Source: Deltaproteobacteria bacterium
GTDB taxonomy: Bacteria; Desulfobacterota; Desulfobaccia; Desulfobaccales; Desulfobaccaceae
DNA: 6,138 nt
Assembly (NCBI GenBank): GCA_016874895.1
Contig: VGSX01000223.1
Coordinates: 1-6,138 of the forward strand
Reading direction: 5' to 3'
The translations under genes were made by a program, and so were the position numbers. The notes beneath the pieces were generated by a model. The model made no database searches. It saw nothing but the letters and a program-made list of their open reading frames with translations, and was not told where the DNA came from. Shown piece after piece: positions 1 to 4,299 of this stretch (positions within the stretch are counted from its first letter, which is position 1; the number at the start of each line of letters is the position of its first letter).

Positions 1-1
1 G

Positions 2-1195
2 GCCCAGCAAGGATTTGAGACGGTGGTCATCGAGAAGGATAAGGAGTTGGGCGGCGTGGCCCGACGGTTATATCACACCATCGAGGGCATGGATGTGCCA
101 ACCTACCTGGACCGGCTCACTCGCCAGGTTCGCACCCACGACAAGATCCAGGTCCTCACCGAGGCTCTGGTGGTGGGCTTCGGGGGCTATAAGGGCAATT
201 TTACCACGGAAGTCCTGGTGGGGCCCGGGATGTATGAACGCAAGATCGAGCACGGGGTTACCCTTGTGGCCACGGGGGCCCAGGAATACCGGCCCATGGA
301 ATTCCTTTATGGTTCGCATCCGGCCGTCATGACCCAACTGGAGCTGGGTCAGTTGCTCCACGAACGCCCCCAGGAGGCGGCCAGGTGGGAACGGGTGGCC
401 ATGATCCAGTGCGTCGGCTCCCGCAACCAGGAGAACCCCAACTGCAGCCGCATCTGCTGCCAGGGGGCGGTGAAACACGCCCTCAGCCTCAAAGAGATCA
501 ATCTGAACCTGGACGTCGTCATCCTCTATCGTGATATGCGGACCTATGGCCTGATGGAGGACTACTACACCATGGCCAGGAATCTCGGGGTTCTTTTTGC
601 CCGTTACCAGCAGGAGGAACCGCCCAGGGTGAGCCTGGCCGGCGATGGCCTGACCGTGCAGTTTATCGACCATGTCCTCCAAATGCCGGTGGCCATGGAG
701 GTGGATGCGGTGATTCTCAGCGCCGGGGTGATGGCCAACGATACCGAGGAATTGGCCTCGTTCCTGAAGGTGCCGCGCAATGCCGAAGGATTCTTCATCG
801 AGGCCCATGCCAAGCTGCGGCCGGTGGACTTCGCCTCCGAGGGGATCTACCTCTGCGGCACGGCCCACAGTCCCAAGCTGATCAGCGAAAGTGTGGCCCA
901 GGCCCTGGCCGCGGCCTCCCGGGCCGGAACCTTCCTGGCCTCCCAGGATCAGACCATCGGCGGGGTGGTGGCCCAGGTGGTCCTGCCGGAAAACTGCGCC
1001 GCCTGTCTGGTCTGCGTCCGGCGCTGCCCCTACGGCGTGCCCCAGATCAACCGGGAGGATATTTCGGAAATCAATGAGGCCCTCTGTCAGGGCTGCGGCA
1101 TCTGCGCCTCGGAGTGCCCCGTGAAGGCCATTCAGTTGGCCCATTATGCCGACGATCAGATCATGGTGAAACTGGAGGCCTTGCTGTCGGCGTAG
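2..1195 (+). CDS. hdrA: HdrA-like heterodisulfide reductase subunit A, iron-sulfur flavoprotein (5' partial)
   Basis: The reading frame is open from base 2 to the TAG at 1193-1195, so about 397 C-terminal residues are present; full HdrA proteins are usually about 650 residues or more. The first visible residues (GFETVVIEKDKELGGVARR) are the second strand and GG turn of a thioredoxin-reductase-like FAD fold, so the GxGxxG loop lies just upstream of the window. Counting from base 2, C137, C148, C152 and C153 form the CX10CX3CC pattern typical of the extra HdrA [4Fe-4S] site. Two ferredoxin motifs, CX2CX2CX3CP, start at residues 332 and 362. In the family, HdrA is the cytoplasmic flavin and Fe-S hub that can bifurcate electrons between partners. 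Here it lies upstream of mvhD, metV and metF, so its likely job is to feed or drain electrons of a methylenetetrahydrofolate reductase complex rather than a CoM-S-S-CoB reductase. No in-frame TGA occurs in the visible part. hdrB and hdrC, if present, would be upstream and cannot be seen. Confidence 0.93.
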   Translation, partial: AQQGFETVVIEKDKELGGVARRLYHTIEGMDVPTYLDRLTRQVRTHDKIQVLTEALVVGFGGYKGNFTTEVLVGPGMYERKIEHGVTLVATGAQEYRPMEFLYGSHPAVMTQLELGQLLHERPQEAARWERVAMIQCVGSRNQENPNCSRICCQGAVKHALSLKEINLNLDVVILYRDMRTYGLMEDYYTMARNLGVLFARYQQEEPPRVSLAGDGLTVQFIDHVLQMPVAMEVDAVILSAGVMANDTEELASFLKVPRNAEGFFIEAHAKLRPVDFASEGIYLCGTAHSPKLISESVAQALAAASRAGTFLASQDQTIGGVVAQVVLPENCAACLVCVRRCPYGVPQINREDISEINEALCQGCGICASECPVKAIQLAHYADDQIMVKLEALLSA

Positions 1196-1197
1196 AA

Positions 1198-1251
1198 TGT
1201 AGGGGCTTGATTTATCACGCCCATTCGGGGGCAATAAATTCCACCCCTACA
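1198..1251. repeat. Long imperfect inverted repeat (REP/MITE-like hairpin) between hdrA and mvhD
   Basis: TGTAGGGG at 1198-1205 is the perfect reverse complement of CCCCTACA at 1244-1251. Inside it, after a three-base mismatch, GATTTAT at 1209-1215 pairs with ATAAATT at 1234-1240 (one G-T pair), and GCCC at 1219-1222 pairs with GGGC at 1229-1232. The whole 54-base segment can fold into one long hairpin. Arms of the TGTAGGGGC type resemble dispersed palindromes found in many bacterial genomes, so this is probably a mobile short repeat that landed in the operon. Bases 1251-1262 (a run of A, one C, a run of T) follow directly, so a partial terminator or mRNA-processing role is possible, but the U run is set apart from the stem by the A run. 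Confidence 0.75.
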
Positions 1252-1279
1252 AAAAACTTTTTTGACCGCGCCCTGTTAT

Positions 1280-1285
1280 AAGGAG
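1280..1285 (+). promoter_or_regulatory. Ribosome binding site of mvhD
   Basis: AAGGAG lies six bases before the ATG at 1292. This site decides the start: it supports initiation 45 bases upstream of the in-frame TGA. The internal ATG at 1370, which a standard gene caller would pick, has no comparable purine-rich site at the right distance. Confidence 0.85.
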
Positions 1286-1291
1286 AAGTCC

Positions 1292-1735
1292 ATGGAAGCG
1301 TTTGAACCGGTGATTGTCTCTTTCTGCTGCACTTACTGAGCATATTCCGCTGCGGACCTGGCAGGTTCGATGCGGTTGAGTTATCCCACGAACATCAGGA
1401 TTATCAAGGTCCCCTGTACCGGCCGGGTGGCCATCATCCACCTGCTCAAGGCCTTTGAGAAAGGCGCGGACGGGGTTTTTGTGGCCGGGTGCCTGGAGGG
1501 GGACTGCCACTACCAGTCCGGCAACCTGCGGGCCAAAAAGCGGGTTGCCTACGCCCGCCGCCTCTTGGCCAGCATCGGCGTCGATCCGGAGCGCTTGGCG
1601 ATGTATAACCTCTCGGCAGGGATGGGCCCCCGCTTTGCGGAGATTGCCCGGGAGATGACAGCAAAAATCAGGGAGTTGGGGCCGTTTTTACAACCGTCCG
1701 GGAGGACGGCGGCACCACAGGCAACCGCAGCCTGA
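1292..1735 (+). CDS. mvhD: MvhD/FrhD-type hydrogenase delta subunit family iron-sulfur protein, selenocysteine-containing
   Basis: A 147-residue protein if the TGA at 1337-1339 is read as selenocysteine (U16). The N-terminus reads VSFCCTY-U-AYSAADLAG, which matches the family pattern FCCxxCxYxxADLAG with Sec in place of the third cysteine. Further family signatures follow: RLSYPTNIRIIKVPCTGRV (C42), AFEKGADGVFVAGC (C67), GDCHY (C72), GN, and a C-terminal FAEIAREMTAKIRELGP segment. The length agrees with the usual MvhD size of about 140. MvhD carries a [2Fe-2S] cluster and passes electrons between a partner enzyme and HdrA; it is cytoplasmic. Lying between hdrA and metV, it probably links HdrA to the MetVF reductase. 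The start at 1292 is set by the AAGGAG site and by homology both before and after the TGA. Nothing else looks broken, so a pseudogene is unlikely. The last 13 residues or so (Ala, Pro and Gln rich) extend past the conserved domain. GRVA replaces the more usual GRVD after C42. Confidence 0.93.
1337..1339 (+). other. In-frame UGA read as selenocysteine (codon 16 of mvhD)
   Basis: This TGA is the only stop between the ATG at 1292 and the TGA at 1733. Family-conserved residues flank it on both sides without a gap or frame change, and it stands at a position normally held by cysteine. The same operon uses TGA as a true stop at 1733, 2443 and 3378, which rules out a wholesale change of code. Cys-to-Sec swaps in MvhD/FrhD-type delta subunits are known from methanogens (VhuD) and have been reported for deltaproteobacterial selenoproteomes. 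Confidence 0.9.
1340..1377 (+). promoter_or_regulatory. Probable bacterial SECIS element
   Basis: Directly after the UGA, ACC (1356-1358) pairs with GGU (1374-1376) and GCA (1361-1363) pairs with UGC (1371-1373); a G-U pair at 1355/1377 adds one step. UG at 1359-1360 is bulged, and the apical loop is GGUUCGA (1364-1370). The GCA-GGU-UGC head with a bulged U below it closely resembles the E. coli fdhF SECIS, where SelB binds the GU of the loop and a bulged U. The loop begins 24 bases after the UGA, within the usual bacterial range. The fold was done by eye. Confidence 0.75.
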
Positions 1736-1751
1736 GAATCCGTAGTCCCTT

Positions 1752-1758
1752 AGGAGGT
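1752..1758 (+). promoter_or_regulatory. Ribosome binding site of metV
   Basis: AGGAGGT is a full match to the anti-Shine-Dalgarno complement, six bases before the ATG at 1765. It favours 1765 over the second ATG at 1771, which would have 12-base spacing. Confidence 0.85.
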
Positions 1759-1764
1759 GGACAT

Positions 1765-2445
1765 ATGATCATGGCGAAGGCGAAACCGTTGGAGGAAATC
1801 CTCAGCTACCTGGAGGGATTTCAGCGCATCCTGGTGTTGGGCTGCAATGGCTGCGTGGCGGTCTGTGAAGCCGGAGGACTCAAGGAAGCCGAGGTCCTGG
1901 CTTCCGCCCTGCGGATTCAGAATATGCAGGCCGGAGACCGCCGGGATATTCAGGAACTGAGCCTGACCCGTCAGTGCGACAAGGAGTATCTGGCGGAACT
2001 CAAGGATAAAATGGACAACTATGACGCAGTGGTCTCCCTGGCCTGCGGCGCCGGGGTGCAGTTCATGGCCGAAATGTATACGGAAAAGCCCATCTTCCCC
2101 GGGGTGGACACCTGCTTCATCGGCGTCACGGAAGAACAGGGAGTCTGGACCGAGCGCTGCCAGGCCTGCGGCCAGTGCATCCTGGCCGAGACGGGCGGCA
2201 TCTGTCCCATTATGCGGTGCGCCAAGAGGATGATGAACGGCCCCTGCGGCGGCTCCGAAAAAGGCAAGTGCGAGATCAGCGTCCTGGTAGGCCGGGATGT
2301 GGACTGCGGCTGGCACCTCATTTTCGAACGTTTGAAAAAGCTGGGGCAGATCGGGAGGTTTGCCGAACCGGCCCTGGATAAAGATTGGACCCTCAGCCGC
2401 GACGGCGGCCCCCGTCTCATTATCAGGGAGGATGTCAGGCCATGA
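1765..2445 (+). CDS. metV: Methylenetetrahydrofolate reductase C-terminal domain protein (MetV)
   Basis: A 226-residue cysteine-rich protein of the MTHFR C-terminal domain family (MetV), the obligate partner of MetF in acetogen-type reductases. An N-terminal alpha/beta part carries LGCNGCVAVC (C27, C30, C34), a further C94 in LACGAG and C117. The C-terminal part has CQACGQC (C132, C135, C138), then C147, C152, NGPCGG (C161), C169 and DCGW (C181), the dense cysteine set expected to bind Fe-S and/or zinc. No signal peptide or membrane segment is visible, so it is cytoplasmic. In characterised systems MetV joins MetF and passes electrons to it; here it probably receives them from MvhD/HdrA. It starts 29 bases after mvhD and its stop overlaps the metF start in an ATGA, which points to translational coupling. 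It is unlikely to be a stand-alone enzyme. Confidence 0.92.
   Translation: MIMAKAKPLEEILSYLEGFQRILVLGCNGCVAVCEAGGLKEAEVLASALRIQNMQAGDRRDIQELSLTRQCDKEYLAELKDKMDNYDAVVSLACGAGVQFMAEMYTEKPIFPGVDTCFIGVTEEQGVWTERCQACGQCILAETGGICPIMRCAKRMMNGPCGGSEKGKCEISVLVGRDVDCGWHLIFERLKKLGQIGRFAEPALDKDWTLSRDGGPRLIIREDVRP
2426..2431 (+). promoter_or_regulatory. Ribosome binding site of metF inside metV
   Basis: GGGAGG lies ten bases before the ATG at 2442, within the end of metV. Together with the ATGA overlap it supports coupled translation and fixes 2442 as the metF start; the upstream in-frame ATG at 2385 lies deep inside metV. Confidence 0.7.
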
Positions 2446-3380
2446 AGGAAACCATCACCCCGAGCAGACTGGAAAAAATCCTGGCCGCCGGTCACTGGGC
2501 CGTAACCTCGGAATGCGGCCCCCCCCGGGACGGCCGGCCCGAGATAATCGAGAAAAAGGCCGACCTCATCGGCGATTACGTGGACGCCATCAATGTCACG
2601 GATAACCAGACCGCGGTGGTGCGCCAGTGCAGCCTGGCGGCCTGCATCCGCATCAAACTCAAGGGCCTGGAACCGGTCCTGCAGATGGTGACCCGGGATC
2701 GCAACCGCATCGCCCTGCAGAGCGACCTGTTGGGCGCGGCTTCCTATGGGATACACAATGTCCTGTGTCTCACCGGCGACCATCAGCGGTTCGGGGACCA
2801 CGCCAGCTCCACGAATGTTTTTGACATGGACTCCACCCGCCTGATCCAGACCGTCAAGATGATGCGGGATGACGGGCGGTTGCTCAGCGGCCACGAAATG
2901 CACGAGGGACGGCCGCAGATGTTCATCGGCGCGGCCGAAAACCCCTTTGCCGACCCCTTTGAAATCCGAGTCATGCGCCTGGCCAAAAAGGTGAAGGCCG
3001 GGGCCCAGTTCATCCAGACCCAGTGTATTTATAATATGCCGAAATTCAAGCTCTGGATGAAACTGCTCCGGGATGAAGGCCTGCATGAAAAAGTGGCCAT
3101 CCTGGCCGGACTTACCCCCATGAAAAACGTGGGCATGGCTAAATACATGAAAAACCGGGTCCCGGGGATCGATGTGCCGGATGACATTATTAAACGGTTG
3201 GCCGGGGTCCCCAAGGAGAAGCAGGCCGATGAAGGCATCCAGATCTGTCTGGAACAGATCGAGGAATTGAAGCAGGAGGAGGGTATCCGGGGTTTTCACG
3301 TCATGGCCATCGAATGGGAGGAAAAGGTCCCGGAAATTGTGGAGCGGGCCGGACTGTACCCCCGGCCTTCGGTTAACTGA
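2442..3380 (+). CDS. metF: Methylenetetrahydrofolate reductase, FAD-dependent (MetF)
   Basis: A 312-residue TIM-barrel flavoprotein, close to the usual MetF length of about 300. It interconverts 5,10-methylene-THF and 5-methyl-THF, the last step of the methyl branch of the Wood-Ljungdahl pathway; in many bacteria the same reaction supplies methionine synthesis. Visible signatures are SECGPPRDG with E24 (likely equivalent of the E. coli general acid Glu28), NVTDNQ (51-56), QMVTRDRNRIALQSDLLGA (81-99), NVLCLTGDH with D113 (likely equivalent of Asp120 near the flavin), VFDMDS, KAGAQFIQTQ and a closing GFHVMAIEWE segment. Start at 2442 is chosen for the family N-terminus, the GGGAGG site and the ATGA overlap with metV. 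There is no C-terminal regulatory domain of the eukaryotic kind. Its neighbours imply that the electron donor is the Hdr/Mvh/MetV module (ferredoxin and/or NADH) rather than direct NAD(P)H, but this is inference. The gene ends in TGA. Confidence 0.95.
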   Translation: MKETITPSRLEKILAAGHWAVTSECGPPRDGRPEIIEKKADLIGDYVDAINVTDNQTAVVRQCSLAACIRIKLKGLEPVLQMVTRDRNRIALQSDLLGAASYGIHNVLCLTGDHQRFGDHASSTNVFDMDSTRLIQTVKMMRDDGRLLSGHEMHEGRPQMFIGAAENPFADPFEIRVMRLAKKVKAGAQFIQTQCIYNMPKFKLWMKLLRDEGLHEKVAILAGLTPMKNVGMAKYMKNRVPGIDVPDDIIKRLAGVPKEKQADEGIQICLEQIEELKQEEGIRGFHVMAIEWEEKVPEIVERAGLYPRPSVN

Positions 3381-3400
3381 TCTTATTTATTAATCCCGAT

Positions 3401-3426
3401 GGCACAGGCTTTCCGACCTGTGTCGG
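3401..3426. repeat. Overlapping alternative hairpins after metF
   Basis: GGCACAGG (3401-3408) can pair with CCTGTGTC (3417-3424) over eight positions, one of them G-U. CCGAC (3413-3417) can instead pair with GTCGG (3422-3426) around a CTGT loop. The two folds share bases and exclude each other. No U run follows, so it is not a standard terminator. It may be part of a dispersed palindromic repeat or an mRNA 3' end stabiliser for the metF message. Confidence 0.5.
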
Positions 3427-3470
3427 CAGACGCTTACAAGGCGGTTGTGCCGGGGCCAGCGGATGGTGGC

Positions 3471-3488
3471 GCGGGCGGCCCTGCCCGC
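3471..3488. repeat. GC-rich perfect hairpin in the metF-regulator spacer
   Basis: GCGGGC (3471-3476) and GCCCGC (3483-3488) form a six-base perfect stem with a six-base loop. No T run follows. The rest of the 3381-3555 spacer holds no gene that can be supported, and no convincing sigma-70 or sigma-54 promoter was seen in it. Confidence 0.45.
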
Positions 3489-3543
3489 CCAGGAACCGGG
3501 TGGCAGAGTAAATTTCAAACTTGGAAACTGTCTGACAGAACTC

Positions 3544-3550
3544 AGGAGGT
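3544..3550 (+). promoter_or_regulatory. Ribosome binding site of the response regulator
   Basis: AGGAGGT lies five bases before the ATG at 3556. It places the start there and excludes the longer reading frame that would begin at 3445, whose extra 37 residues show no receiver-domain features. Confidence 0.85.
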
Positions 3551-3555
3551 GTACC

Positions 3556-3939
3556 ATGTCGAAAAAGTATGTTTTGGTCGTCGATGACGATCCCGATCTG
3601 GTGGAAACCGTAGGGATCATGTTGGAGAGCCATGGTTACGAAGTTGGGAAGGCCTATGACGGGGTGGAAGCGGAAGGGGTCATCAAAAACCGGCGCCCCG
3701 ATCTGATGATCCTCGACGTGATGATGCCCCGCAAGGACGGCTATCAACTCTGTAAAGAATTGAAACAGGACGCCGCCACCAAGGGCATCCCCATTATCAT
3801 GTTGACCGCGGTGGGAGACGCCGTCCCCACCACCACCTATACTCATCGGGAAGGTATGTCCATGGAGGCCGAGGACTACATCGAAAAACCGGTGGATACC
3901 AAAAAACTGCTGGAATCCGTGAATGGTTTTTTCGCTTAG
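3556..3939 (+). CDS. Stand-alone response regulator receiver domain protein
   Basis: A 127-residue single-domain CheY/Spo0F-like receiver with no output domain. It begins YVLVVDDDPDLVETV, giving the Mg-binding acidic pair D10/D11. The phospho-acceptor is D54 in LMILDVMMPRKDGY, the switch threonine is T84 in IIMLTAV, and the conserved lysine is K111 in YIEKPV, so all key residues are present. The segment between T84 and K111 (residues 85-110, GDAVPTTTYTHREGMSMEAED) differs from the common DE..Aa..aGADDY version: it is Thr rich and lacks the AGA motif, which is the surface that contacts partners. Such proteins act in phosphorelays or by direct protein contact, and not by binding DNA themselves. 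A kinase gene lies 360 bases downstream in the same direction and is a candidate partner. The link to the upstream reductase operon is by position only. Confidence 0.93.
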   Translation: MSKKYVLVVDDDPDLVETVGIMLESHGYEVGKAYDGVEAEGVIKNRRPDLMILDVMMPRKDGYQLCKELKQDAATKGIPIIMLTAVGDAVPTTTYTHREGMSMEAEDYIEKPVDTKKLLESVNGFFA

Positions 3940-3985
3940 TCTCCTGACCTGAGCGGATTGTGCCTGACCCGGCAGAGTCGTGAGG

Positions 3986-4021
3986 GGCGGGGCGCGGCTT
4001 GCCGTGCCTCGCCTTTATTTT
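3986..4021 (+). terminator. Rho-independent terminator after the response regulator gene
   Basis: Bases 3986-3998 pair with 4001-4013 over 13 positions (11 Watson-Crick, two G-U), with the innermost pair probably open to give a CUUG loop. TTTATTTT follows at once at 4014-4021. This is a strong intrinsic terminator on the + strand. It ends the regulator transcript and separates it from the kinase gene. Confidence 0.85.
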
Positions 4022-4049
4022 CACCGGGCAGATCCCAGCGCTTGTGGGG

Positions 4050-4066
4050 GCGGGTCTCAAACCCGC
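4050..4066. repeat. Short palindrome GCGGGT-ACCCGC
   Basis: GCGGGT (4050-4055) and ACCCGC (4061-4066) flank CTCAA. With the preceding TGTGGGGG it resembles half of the widespread dispersed palindromes of the form GTAGGGGCGGGT...ACCCGCCCC, whose other end is missing here. It may be a decayed copy related to the hairpin at 1198-1251. Confidence 0.45.
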
Positions 4067-4086
4067 TTCAGGGAAAAGATTTTCTG

Positions 4087-4231
4087 TAGGCGTTCAGCTA
4101 TCAGCAATCAGCTTTCAGCAAAAACAAAAAGTTAGGCAAACCGATCGAGAAACCAGTGATCTGCCGTTTTGGAATAACTATTTGAAGTTAAAGCATTGGC
4201 TGACGGCTGTAAGCTGACCGCTGAACGCTTA
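4087..4231. mobile_element. MITE-like element with TCAGC heptad inverted ends
   Basis: The left end GCGTTCAGC (4090-4098) is the perfect reverse complement of GCTGAACGC (4220-4228), and three of the four next bases outward also match. Inward, each end continues as TCAGC units spaced every seven bases: TCAGC at 4094, 4101, 4108 and 4115 on the left, and GCTGA, GCTGT or GCTGA units at 4220, 4213, 4206 and 4199 on the right. The ends of about 30 bases thus face each other around a core of about 80 bases that is more AT-rich than its surroundings. No transposase gene is present. Similar TCAGCNN palindromes are common in bacterial intergenic DNA. Short reading frames across this segment look like chance. 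Confidence 0.65.
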
Positions 4232-4299
4232 CGATTTTCTTTCCGAGGAGAAGCCCGGATTAACAGGTATCTTTCCCGGTAAAAAATGGAAACTCGAAT

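Noticed and set aside
68..1234. Long open frame of 388 codons on the minus strand opposite hdrA
   Set aside because: Its protein is low in recognisable motifs and rich in His, Gly and Leu, typical of the antisense of a GC-rich gene; the plus strand has clear HdrA motifs.
1292..1339. mvhD as a pseudogene with a nonsense mutation
   Set aside because: There is a single TGA at a known Cys/Sec position, a SECIS-like hairpin follows, and the rest of the gene is intact with a strong ribosome site.
1370..1735. A shorter mvhD starting at the internal ATG at 1370
   Set aside because: It lacks a ribosome site and the conserved N-terminal CCxxC/U motif, which is present in frame just upstream across the TGA.
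2019..3299. Long open frame of 426 codons on the minus strand opposite metV and metF
   Set aside because: It spans two well supported plus-strand genes and shows no family features; it is a shadow frame.
3400..3416. Sigma-54 promoter (TGGCAC followed by TTCC)
   Set aside because: The -12 GC is missing at the required spacing; TGGCAG at 3501 fails the same test.
3999..4217. Small plus-strand frame of 72 codons in the spacer
   Set aside because: It starts in the terminator loop and runs through two palindromic repeats, with no suitable ribosome site.
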